A stretch of DNA of 45,410 nucleotides, taken from the NCBI GenBank assembly GCA_934254985.1, contig CAKQMS010000022.1, forward strand, positions 1 to 45,410, given 5' to 3'. Numbering within the stretch: position 1 is the stretch's first letter; every line of letters starts with the position of its first letter. Positions 9,417 through 17,027 of this stretch are shown in pieces. Both the position numbers and the translations under genes were made by a program. Below the pieces are notes generated by a model. The model saw nothing but the letters and a program-made list of their open reading frames with translations. It ran no database searches and was not told where the DNA came from. Source of the DNA: an uncultured Prevotella sp. (GTDB taxonomy: Bacteria; Bacteroidota; Bacteroidia; Bacteroidales; Bacteroidaceae).

Positions 9417-10655
9417 ATGAATTTCCCATTCTTTATAGCTCGTAGGTATCTTTTTTCAAAGAAGAGTACACATGCCATAAATATCATCTCGGTGATATCT
9501 ATGGTTGGTGTTGCAGTTGCTACCATGGCTTTGGTGATAGTACTTAGTGTTTTCAATGGTTTCCATGACCTTGTAGCTTCTCTCTTCACCAACTTCGATC
9601 CGCAGATAGAGATTGTCCCTGCCAAGGGTAAGACTGCTCCATGCGATGATCCAATACTCACAAAGATACAGCAGTTGCCACAGATAGATGTGGCAACAGA
9701 GTGTGTTGAGGATGTCGCTCTTGCTATCTATGGTGGCAACCAGCAGATGGTGAAGATAAAGGGTGTGGATGATAATTTCTCTGACCTTACTCATATCAAC
9801 GATATCCTTGTTGGCGATGGTGAGTTTGCCCTCCATACTGCCAACTTGGAGTATGGTACTCCAGGTATTCGACTTGCACAGGATATGGGACTTGGCGCAC
9901 GTTGGAACAACTATATGCATATCTATGCTCCTCGCCGTGATGGACAACTTGATATGTCGAGCCCTACTGATGGCTTTGTTGAAGACTCGCTATTGGCATC
10001 GGGAGTGGTGTTCTGTGTGAAACAGTCTAAATACGACAAAAACTATATCCTCACCTCTATAACCTTTGCTCGCAACCTCTTTGGTCAGCAGGGTATGCTC
10101 TCTTCGCTTGAGCTGCGACTCAAGGACGGCTCTGATTTCAATGCCGTTAAAAAGGAGATTAAGCAGATATGTGGTGATAAATATGTAGTGAAAGACCGCT
10201 TCGAACAGCAGGAAGATACCTTCCGCATTATGCAGATAGAAAAGGTCATAGCTTATATCTTCCTTACCTTCATCCTTGTGGTGGCATGCTTTAATATTAT
10301 CGGCTCTTTGTCGATGCTTATCATTGATAAGAAGGATGATGTGCAGACATTGCGCAATCTTGGCGCTACCGATAAACAGATAGTAAGGATATTCCTCTTT
10401 GAAGGCAGAATGATTTCTGCTATCGGTGCTATAGTGGGAATAGGCTTCGGCTTGTTGCTATGCTGGCTACAGCAGGAATTTGGCTTGGTTCGTATGGGAG
10501 GCAGCGATGGCTCTTTCGTTGTTAATGCTTATCCTGTGAGTGTGCATTATTTCGATGTCCTCTGCATATTTGTTACAGTGATTATTGTCGGCTGGCTTGC
10601 TGTCTGGTATCCTGTAAAGAGGGTTGCCAATATGCTTACGCAAGGGAAAGAATAA
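9417..10655 (+). CDS. LolC/LolE-family (FtsX-like) ABC transporter permease
   Basis: A 412-residue inner-membrane protein of the lipoprotein-releasing type. The N-terminus MNFPFFIARRYLFSKKSTHAI is characteristic, followed by a membrane segment (about 22-48), a large periplasmic domain (about 50-270), and three membrane segments near 275-300, 325-350 and 375-400, with the cytoplasmic coupling segment KKDDVQTLRNLGATDKQIV. In Proteobacteria LolCDE extracts lipoproteins toward LolA; Bacteroidota have homologues usually lacking an adjacent ATPase gene, and none is adjacent here. Given the many lipoproteins in this phylum, a role in lipoprotein release is likely, but assignment as LolC or LolE is not possible from sequence alone. 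Confidence 0.85.
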   Translation: MNFPFFIARRYLFSKKSTHAINIISVISMVGVAVATMALVIVLSVFNGFHDLVASLFTNFDPQIEIVPAKGKTAPCDDPILTKIQQLPQIDVATECVEDVALAIYGGNQQMVKIKGVDDNFSDLTHINDILVGDGEFALHTANLEYGTPGIRLAQDMGLGARWNNYMHIYAPRRDGQLDMSSPTDGFVEDSLLASGVVFCVKQSKYDKNYILTSITFARNLFGQQGMLSSLELRLKDGSDFNAVKKEIKQICGDKYVVKDRFEQQEDTFRIMQIEKVIAYIFLTFILVVACFNIIGSLSMLIIDKKDDVQTLRNLGATDKQIVRIFLFEGRMISAIGAIVGIGFGLLLCWLQQEFGLVRMGGSDGSFVVNAYPVSVHYFDVLCIFVTVIIVGWLAVWYPVKRVANMLTQGKE

Positions 10656-10688
10656 CACCAAGCAAAAAGCTCAAGCAAGGATTGGATA

Positions 10689-10708
10689 TGGGCGCAATTA
10701 TGCGCCCA
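10689..10708. repeat. REP-like perfect palindrome (8-bp stem)
   Basis: TGGGCGCA (10689-10696), loop ATTA, TGCGCCCA (10701-10708). It is GC-rich in an AT-rich gap, lacks a T-run on either side, and lies about 80 bp beyond the 3' end of the REP-type transposase gene, as a substrate palindrome might. Confidence 0.5.
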
Positions 10709-10746
10709 AAATGAATAAATAAAGGCCCAAATAATGGAATAAAGGA

Positions 10747-10789
10747 AAAGGAGGGGATTTCCCCTTCTTATCTCTTTTTCCCCTCCTTT
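10747..10789. terminator. Bidirectional terminator between convergent genes
   Basis: An 11-bp stem (10747-10757 with 10779-10789; AAAAGGAGGGGA-type arm) with an alternative inner hairpin GGGGA-TT-TCCCC. T-rich sequence on the plus side and A-rich on the other allow termination both ways. The right arm touches the minus-strand stop at 10788-10790. Confidence 0.65.
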
Positions 10790-11909
10790 ATTTATTCATT
10801 CCGATGGCATATTTGCCATCGCTACTAGCCATAATCCTTGCTATATAATTAAGGGCAAGAAAATGATAGCGCAGGCTACCAGCTGGTGCCATTGGTGCTT
10901 TGCGATATACCTCATCGCTAACCTCCTTTTCTATTAATACCTCAGGATATGGCTCCAAAAGCAATAATCTGCCAACTGCGCAGGCATCGAAATATACTCC
11001 TCCTGGCTTAAAGAAGCGCTCTTGGCGCGAGCCTATCTTTGGGAAACCATCCTTTAATAGTACTATCAACGGAAACCTTTTGCTTCTCAGAGCTTTTGTG
11101 ATAGTTTTCTCGCCTTCGCTTATTGCTGCGGTGATAGTTATTGCTCCAAGCTCAGCTCTATCAGAGAATGCTTGCAGTAGGTTATCGATATCTTGCGTTG
11201 TAGCGTGCCTTGAACATTGCAGATATTGTTTCTGATAGGCATTTATAAGGAATAGATTTCCTAAAGCTCTGAATTTCCAAATGTGGTCATCTCCTCGCTC
11301 ATCTTGAAAACAAAAGGATAAATTATTATGGAGCTTGAATAAATCTGGGTTAAAGTGCTTGAGCCACAATCGCCTTGGATTATCTTTTACATAGCGTATC
11401 ATCCTATCCAATTGTCCTTCGCAATGTAATATGCGCTCATGATATCCGCTTGCAATATGCTCCCATATGCTTTTCCTTTCTGAGAATATTCTGCCGAAGG
11501 TGTCATCGCTTAAGAATTCTTTCTTGTATAGGGCTGTGCATGCACTCTTATAGCTTCTGATAACTTCGCCTATGCTCTTTGGCATAGGCTCCAATACTTG
11601 GATTACACCATGTAGATGGTCGGGCATAACCCTTAGAGCCAACACCCTAAGCTTGCAGCCTTTCGGCAATTGATGAGCAGGAATACCTCTAAACATATCT
11701 GCTACCGCTTTCCCAAATGTGGAAAGCGATATATATGCAGTATCTTCCGTCTCGCCGGCAATGGTTCCGAAGATAGGGAACCGTTGCTCGGTGTTTAGTG
11801 TGATATGATATATGGCACACCCCTTGTAGTTCCACAAGCGTTCACGATGGTGCCTTTCTTTATCCAATACATAGCGCCATCCTATTCCTGTATATTCCAG
11901 TTGTGCCAT
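10788..11909 (-). CDS. REP-type tyrosine transposase-like protein (Y1/HUH) with extra C-terminal Rossmann/DprA-like domain
   Basis: A 373-residue protein. Residues ~20-185 match the Y1_Tnp/IS200-like fold: KGCAIYHITLNT near the N-terminus and MPDHLHG at 95-101, whose His98-Leu-His100 is the HUH metal site. Candidate catalytic tyrosines are Tyr120 and Tyr128. Related RAYT proteins cut and join single-stranded DNA at REP palindromes and are usually ~150-220 residues long. Here ~160 residues are added; 230-320 read as alternating strands and helices with ITITAAISEGEKTITKAL, FPLIVLLKDGF and GGVYFDACAVGRLLLLEPY, resembling a DprA/LOG-type nucleotide-binding fold. I have seen this fused form in other Bacteroidales. 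No inverted terminal repeats flank it, so it is probably a domesticated single-copy gene. Confidence 0.75.
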   Translation of the reverse strand: MAQLEYTGIGWRYVLDKERHHRERLWNYKGCAIYHITLNTEQRFPIFGTIAGETEDTAYISLSTFGKAVADMFRGIPAHQLPKGCKLRVLALRVMPDHLHGVIQVLEPMPKSIGEVIRSYKSACTALYKKEFLSDDTFGRIFSERKSIWEHIASGYHERILHCEGQLDRMIRYVKDNPRRLWLKHFNPDLFKLHNNLSFCFQDERGDDHIWKFRALGNLFLINAYQKQYLQCSRHATTQDIDNLLQAFSDRAELGAITITAAISEGEKTITKALRSKRFPLIVLLKDGFPKIGSRQERFFKPGGVYFDACAVGRLLLLEPYPEVLIEKEVSDEVYRKAPMAPAGSLRYHFLALNYIARIMASSDGKYAIGMNK

Positions 11910-11957
11910 AAGGAGATTCGATAATCAATTATGTCATAATGATAATCAACAAACAGA

Positions 11958-12587
11958 CTAATACTTCTTTCTTATCAGAGTAAGTCCATCTCTTAATGGT
12001 AGTATCACCACCTCTGCACGCGGGTCGTTGGCTATATGGTCGTTGAACTTGCATATTCCTTGCGTCTGGTGGTCGTGACCGTATGCTTCGTCTACCACAT
12101 GTCCATCCCAAAGAGTGTTGTCAGCAAGAATAAAACCGCCAGGCTTCAATATTGCCATCACCATCTCGTAGGTTTCGACATAAGTACGCTTGTCGCCATC
12201 AACGAATGCCATATCAAACTCTATACCGAGCTTAGGAGCCAAGATGTTAGCATCACCAATTCTGAAATCAATCTTATCAGCCACAGGCGATCCTTCTATC
12301 CAAGGGCGGGTGAAGTCTTCCATCTCGTCGTTTATTTCGAAGGTATACACCTTTCCACCTTCTTTCAACCCTTCAGCAAGGCAAATTGCGCTATATCCGC
12401 TAAACGTTCCCACTTCGAGAATGTTTTGCGGATTTATCATTTCCACTATCATCTTCAGCAGTCTGCCTTGCAGATGTCCGCTTGCCATTCTGCCATGAAT
12501 GGTATGAATATTTGTGGCACGATATAGACGATAAAGATAGTCGCCCTCTTTATCAATATGTTGAGTTATATATTCGTCAATGGTCAT
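11958..12587 (-). CDS. Class I SAM-dependent O-methyltransferase (COMT/PF01596 type)
   Basis: A 209-residue cytoplasmic enzyme of the cation-dependent small O-methyltransferase family. The SAM-binding loop is ILEVGTFSGYSA (about 56-67), the acidic end of strand 2 is YTFEIND, and the metal ligands sit in FVDGDK (Asp130, Asp132) and LADNTLW (Asp156, Asn157). The substrate cannot be told from sequence; family members act on catechols and other vicinal hydroxyl compounds. The gene starts 15 bp after aroQ on the same strand, so the two are probably cotranscribed. Confidence 0.9.
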   Translation of the reverse strand: MTIDEYITQHIDKEGDYLYRLYRATNIHTIHGRMASGHLQGRLLKMIVEMINPQNILEVGTFSGYSAICLAEGLKEGGKVYTFEINDEMEDFTRPWIEGSPVADKIDFRIGDANILAPKLGIEFDMAFVDGDKRTYVETYEMVMAILKPGGFILADNTLWDGHVVDEAYGHDHQTQGICKFNDHIANDPRAEVVILPLRDGLTLIRKKY

Positions 12588-12602
12588 GTCTGTTTGTTAT
12601 TC

Positions 12603-13028
12603 TCAATCCTTATGGTTGATAATGGCTTCTATTGCAAGTCTGTAAGAGTCGAGGCCGAAGCCTGCTATCACTCCCAAGCATGCGCAAGAAATATATGAAT
12701 GATGGCGGAACTCCTCGCGCTTGTGCACATTAGAGATATGCACCTCTACTACAGGGCATTTCAAGCTGCGTATGCAATCCTGCAATGCTATCGATGTATG
12801 AGTATAAGCGCCAGCGTTTAGCACTACTCCGTCGTATGTGAAGCCTACCTCCTGCAGCTTGTTGATAAGTTCGCCTTCGATATTGCTTTGGTAATATTCC
12901 AATTCTATATCAGGATATTGCGCAAAGAGTTTAGGCAGATAACTCTCGAACGAGTTGTCGCCATAGATACCAGGCTCACGAGTGCCTAAGAGGTTGAGGT
13001 TTGGTCCGTTGATGATTTGAATTTTCAT
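12603..13028 (-). CDS. aroQ: 3-dehydroquinate dehydratase, type II
   Basis: Catalyses the third step of the shikimate pathway, 3-dehydroquinate to 3-dehydroshikimate, as a dodecamer. The 141-residue length is standard for type II. Signature motifs are INGPNLNLLGTREPGIYG, with Arg17 and catalytic Tyr22, the central NAGAYTHTS segment, and VEVHISNVHKREEFRHHSY, which carries the catalytic His. The gene is divergent from xerD with 125 bp between the start codons, an arrangement I recognise from other Bacteroidales. No clear minus-strand promoter was found. Confidence 0.95.
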   Translation of the reverse strand: MKIQIINGPNLNLLGTREPGIYGDNSFESYLPKLFAQYPDIELEYYQSNIEGELINKLQEVGFTYDGVVLNAGAYTHTSIALQDCIRSLKCPVVEVHISNVHKREEFRHHSYISCACLGVIAGFGLDSYRLAIEAIINHKD

Positions 13029-13101
13029 AACTGTATGATGTGTTGTGTAAGTTTTTATAAGTTAAGTAAGGTGCATAATGCAAAAGAAAACGATGTTTCC
13101 T

Positions 13102-13132
13102 TTTGTTTTCTCGCTCATTTGCACTAACTTTG
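13102..13132 (+). promoter_or_regulatory. Consensus promoter of xerD
   Basis: TTTG at 13102-13105 and TAACTTTG at 13125-13132 with 19 bp between. It places the transcript start near 13139 and rules out the in-frame ATG at 13103. The -7 context CTCATTTGCACTAACTTTGC is nearly the same as at the hybrid regulator promoter (20198-20218). Confidence 0.85.
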
Positions 13133-13153
13133 CCGACAAAAGTACGAAAAAAT

Positions 13154-14095
13154 ATGGAAACAGACAAGCAATCGGCTGCCAATATGCTTAAACGCTACAT
13201 GCGGTACCTTAAGTTGGAGCGCAATCATTCCGACAATACCATAGAGGCCTACCGTCATGATTTGCTGATGCTGCTTGACTTCCTGAAAGAACACGACCTA
13301 CAGCCTACTGCCGTTAAGCTCGAAGATTTACAGCAGTTTGCTGTCACCCTCCACGAGAAGGGTGTTGTTGCAAAGTCGCAAGCCCGAATACTCTGTGGCG
13401 TACGTGCTTTCTATCGTTTCCTTCTGCTTGATGGCTATATAGATGCCGACCCTTCGGAACTTCTTGAGTCGCCAAAGTTGCCTTTCCATATTCCAGAGTA
13501 TCTTACTCTTGAAGAGGTAGACCAATTGGAGGCAAGTTTCGACATGAGCAAGCCCGAGAGTCAGCGCAATAGAGCGATTGTTGAAGTACTCTTTTCTTGC
13601 GGTCTGCGTGTTAGCGAACTTGTAAACCTTAAGCTTTCAGACCTTTATCTCGAAGAGAAGTTTGTTAGGGTGATAGGCAAGGGTAATAAGGAACGCCTCG
13701 TTCCTATCTCCGATAAGGCTATTCACGAGCTGGAGCTATGGTTCTCCGACCGTTGTCATCTCGATATAAAGAAAGGCGAAGAAGACTATGTGTTCCTAAA
13801 TCGCCGTGGTAGTCATCTCACCCGTGTGATGATACTGATAATGATAAAGTGTCAGGCTGAAGAAGCCGGCATCAAGAAAGTTATCTCTCCGCATACCCTT
13901 CGCCATAGTTTTGCTACAGCATTGCTGAAGGGTGGGGCAGACCTCCGTGTTATTCAGGCTCTGCTTGGTCACGAGGATATCGGAACCACAGAGATATACA
14001 CACATATCGATTCTACCATGCTTCGCGAAGAGATATTGGAACATCACCCTCGCAACAGAATGTATCAGCAGGAACATCACGGCAACCAACAGTGA
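13154..14095 (+). CDS. xerD: Site-specific tyrosine recombinase XerD
   Basis: A 313-residue integrase-family recombinase that, with XerC, resolves chromosome dimers at dif during division. Residues ~8-95 form the SAM-like DNA-binding domain (YLKLERNHSDNTIEAYRHDL). The catalytic domain holds Arg152 (CGLRVSEL), His247 and Arg250 (HTLRHSFAT), His273 (LGHEDI) and nucleophile Tyr282 (TEIYTH), so all key residues are present. The start at ATG 13154 (METDKQ) was chosen because the consensus promoter at 13102-13132 lies before it. It stands in a housekeeping setting beside aroQ, not in a mobile element. Confidence 0.93.
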   Translation: METDKQSAANMLKRYMRYLKLERNHSDNTIEAYRHDLLMLLDFLKEHDLQPTAVKLEDLQQFAVTLHEKGVVAKSQARILCGVRAFYRFLLLDGYIDADPSELLESPKLPFHIPEYLTLEEVDQLEASFDMSKPESQRNRAIVEVLFSCGLRVSELVNLKLSDLYLEEKFVRVIGKGNKERLVPISDKAIHELELWFSDRCHLDIKKGEEDYVFLNRRGSHLTRVMILIMIKCQAEEAGIKKVISPHTLRHSFATALLKGGADLRVIQALLGHEDIGTTEIYTHIDSTMLREEILEHHPRNRMYQQEHHGNQQ

Positions 14096-14125
14096 TTAAA
14101 CAATTTAAATACAAATAATAAAATC

Positions 14126-16945
14126 ATGAGATTAAGAAAACTTTTATTGTTGGCAATAGTATTTATTGCTGGCATTTCACAGGCTCAGATGCAGATGCCT
14201 CCTATTCCGCTCGATTCAGCGGTAAGGATTGGTAAGCTCGACAACGGACTCACCTACTACATCCGTTATAACAACTGGCCTGAACATCGTGCTAACTTCT
14301 ATATCGCACAGAAGGTTGGCTCAATACAGGAGGAAGAAAGTCAGCGCGGTTTGGCTCACTTCCTTGAGCATATGTGCTTCAATGGCACCGACAATTTCCC
14401 TGGCAACGACCTCATCCGCTATTGCGAGTCTATCGGCGTGCAGTTTGGTGGCGACTTGAATGCCTATACCAGCATCGACCAGACAGTTTACAATATCGAC
14501 AACGTGCCTACAACTCGTCAGAGCGCTCTCGACTCTTGCTTGCTCATCCTTCGCGACTGGGCTGATGGTCTTACCCTCGACCCTGAAGAGATTGACAAGG
14601 AGCGTGGCGTTATCCACGAGGAATGGCGATTGAGAACAAGCCCAAGCTCACGTATGTTTGAGCGCAATCTTGAGAAGCTTTATCCTAACTGTAAGTATGG
14701 TAAGCGTTATCCTATCGGCTTGATGTCTGTCATCGACAACTTCAAGTATCAGGAGCTTCGCGACTACTATGAGAAATGGTATCATCCAACAAACCAGGGT
14801 ATCATCGTAGTTGGCGATATTGATGTAGACCATACCGAGGCTATGATTAAGAAGCTCTTTGGTCCTATCACCAACCCTGAGAATACCGCTCCTATCGTCG
14901 ACGTACAGGTTCCTGACAATGCAGAGCCTATCGTTGTTATCGACAAGGACAAGGAGTTCCAGTCGAGCGACATCGAGATTATCTTCAAGCACGACGTATA
15001 TCCAGACTCTTTGAAGCAGTCGCCAGCATATATCATATATGAATATGTTAAGGATGCTGCCGTTACAATGCTCAACAACCGCTTCTCTGAGGCTGTTCAG
15101 AAGTCTGATTGTCCATTCGTTGATGCTAATGCTTCTGACGACAACTATATCTTTGCTAAGACCAAGGGAGCCTTTGCTCTCAGCGCAACTCCTAAGGATA
15201 TGTCGCTCGTAGCTCCATCGCTCAAGGCTATCCTCGTAGAGGCTCGCAAGGCTGCAGAGTTTGGTTTCACTCCTACCGAATATGCTCGTTTCAAGGAAAC
15301 CCAGCTTAGCGCTATCGAGAAGATGTATAGCAATAAGGACAAGCGTTACAACTCGCAGTTCTATGCGCAGTGCAAGGGTAACTTCCTTAGCAATGAGCCA
15401 ATGCCATCTATCGACTACACCTACGAGATGATGAAGCAGATTATTCCTTCTATCCCATTGGAGTATATCAATGGTTTCATGGAGCAGTTGTTGCCAAAGA
15501 GCGATAGCAACATGGTAATCCTCAACTTCAACAACGAGAAGGAAGGCAACGTATATCCTACCGAGGCTCAGCTCCTTGATGCTGTCAAGGCTGCACGTGC
15601 CGAGACTATCGAGGCATTCGTTGATAATGTTAAGAACGAGCCATTGATTGCTAAGATGCCTAAGGCTGGCAAGATTAAGAAAGAAGAGCGCAACGATAAG
15701 TTAGGCTACACCAAGCTCACTCTTTCTAATGGTGCTAAGGTGATTCTCAAGAAGACCGACTTCCAGAAAGACCAGGTTATGCTCATTGGCGAAGGCAAGG
15801 GCGGTAGCTCGCTCTATCCTCTCAGCGACCTCACCAATATCAACGCTTTCGACCAGGTGATTGGCTTCAGCGGTTTGGGCAACTTCACAAGCAACGAGCT
15901 TGGCAAGGTTTTGGCTGGTAAGATTGCCAACGTAGACCTCACTATGGATGGTATGAACACTACCGTTAGCGGTTCGTCTACTCCTAAGGATGTAGAGACT
16001 ATGTTGCAGATGAACTATCTCTATTTCACAAAGATAAACAAGGATACCGCTTCTTTCAACAACCTCATAAAGTCTTATGAGATTGCTCTTAAGAATCGTG
16101 AGCTCAATCCTGACATCGCTTTCGGCGACTCTTGCAAGGCTACATACTACGACCACAACCCACGTATGAAGCCAATGCTTCTCGAGGATGTTAAGGATAT
16201 CAACTACGACCGCATCCTTCAGATGGCTAAGGAGCGTACAGCCAATGCTTCTGGTTGGACATTCACCATCATCGGTAACTACGATGAGGCAACCATCCGT
16301 CCTCTCATCTGCAAGTATATCGCTTCTCTCCCTGCTAAGGGTAAGGTGGTTCCTGGTCATCGCACAGCATTCTTCCACAAGGGCGACTATACCAACACCT
16401 TCGCTCGCAAAATGGAGACTCCAAAGGCTCGTGCACAGTATATGTGGTACAACGATGAGATGCCTTACACTCTCGAAAACTCTATCCGTGCCGACATCGC
16501 TGGTCAGGTGCTCGATATGATTTATTTGAAGAAGATTCGTGAGGAAGCCAGCGCTGCCTACTCAGTAAGTGCTATTGGTAGAGCACAGCTTCGCGAAGAC
16601 AAGACCCATAGCATGATGCTCTATGCTGTTTGCCCAATGAAGCCAGAGAAGCGCCAAGAGGCAGTTTCTATTCTTGAGCAAGAGGTTAAGGACCTTGCAA
16701 ACACCTGCGATGCTTCTATGGTTGCTAAGATCAAGGAGTTGATGCTCAAGCAGGCTGACGATGCTGTTAAGTCTAATGGCTATTGGTATAATGTCATCGA
16801 GATGTACGACAAGTATGGCATCGACAGCCACTCTGACTACAAGAAGCTCATCGAGGCTCAGACTCCAGAGACTATCTGCTCATTCATGAAGGAATTCAAT
16901 AAGAATGGCAATCGTCTTGGTGTTGTAATGCTTCCTGCAGAATAA
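14126..16945 (+). CDS. M16-family zinc metallopeptidase (pitrilysin/insulinase type), secreted
   Basis: A 939-residue protein with a signal peptide ending SQA-Q, so it acts in the periplasm or beyond. The zinc motif HFLEH is at 78-82 (inverted HxxEH) and the third ligand is Glu159 in KERGVIHEEW, 77 residues later as in insulin-degrading enzyme. The second half (about 510-930) is the inactive M16_C-like partner (LSNGAKVILKKTDF...; RAQYMWYNDEMPYT), giving the clam-shell form that degrades peptides. Bacteroidota often have PqqL-like members of this size. It lies 30 bp after xerD but is functionally unrelated. Confidence 0.92.
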   Translation: MRLRKLLLLAIVFIAGISQAQMQMPPIPLDSAVRIGKLDNGLTYYIRYNNWPEHRANFYIAQKVGSIQEEESQRGLAHFLEHMCFNGTDNFPGNDLIRYCESIGVQFGGDLNAYTSIDQTVYNIDNVPTTRQSALDSCLLILRDWADGLTLDPEEIDKERGVIHEEWRLRTSPSSRMFERNLEKLYPNCKYGKRYPIGLMSVIDNFKYQELRDYYEKWYHPTNQGIIVVGDIDVDHTEAMIKKLFGPITNPENTAPIVDVQVPDNAEPIVVIDKDKEFQSSDIEIIFKHDVYPDSLKQSPAYIIYEYVKDAAVTMLNNRFSEAVQKSDCPFVDANASDDNYIFAKTKGAFALSATPKDMSLVAPSLKAILVEARKAAEFGFTPTEYARFKETQLSAIEKMYSNKDKRYNSQFYAQCKGNFLSNEPMPSIDYTYEMMKQIIPSIPLEYINGFMEQLLPKSDSNMVILNFNNEKEGNVYPTEAQLLDAVKAARAETIEAFVDNVKNEPLIAKMPKAGKIKKEERNDKLGYTKLTLSNGAKVILKKTDFQKDQVMLIGEGKGGSSLYPLSDLTNINAFDQVIGFSGLGNFTSNELGKVLAGKIANVDLTMDGMNTTVSGSSTPKDVETMLQMNYLYFTKINKDTASFNNLIKSYEIALKNRELNPDIAFGDSCKATYYDHNPRMKPMLLEDVKDINYDRILQMAKERTANASGWTFTIIGNYDEATIRPLICKYIASLPAKGKVVPGHRTAFFHKGDYTNTFARKMETPKARAQYMWYNDEMPYTLENSIRADIAGQVLDMIYLKKIREEASAAYSVSAIGRAQLREDKTHSMMLYAVCPMKPEKRQEAVSILEQEVKDLANTCDASMVAKIKELMLKQADDAVKSNGYWYNVIEMYDKYGIDSHSDYKKLIEAQTPETICSFMKEFNKNGNRLGVVMLPAE

Positions 16946-16988
16946 TACTTGCTATGGGAGCTATGCTTCCAACATACAGTATAAGAAT

Positions 16989-17027
16989 AAAAAAGATAGG
17001 GTTCTTCTCAGAATCCTATCTTTTTTT
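16989..17027. terminator. Bidirectional terminator between the M16 peptidase and the AAA+ gene
   Basis: A stem of about 17 pairs (AGATAGGGTTCT with AGAATCCTATCT, loop TCTC at 17006-17009) is flanked by A6 on the left and T7 on the right, so it works in both directions. The AAA+ stop codon (17008-17010) lies inside the loop. Confidence 0.92.

Noticed and set aside
13103..13153. Upstream start for xerD
   Set aside because: This ATG lies within the consensus promoter at 13102-13132, so it would not be transcribed.
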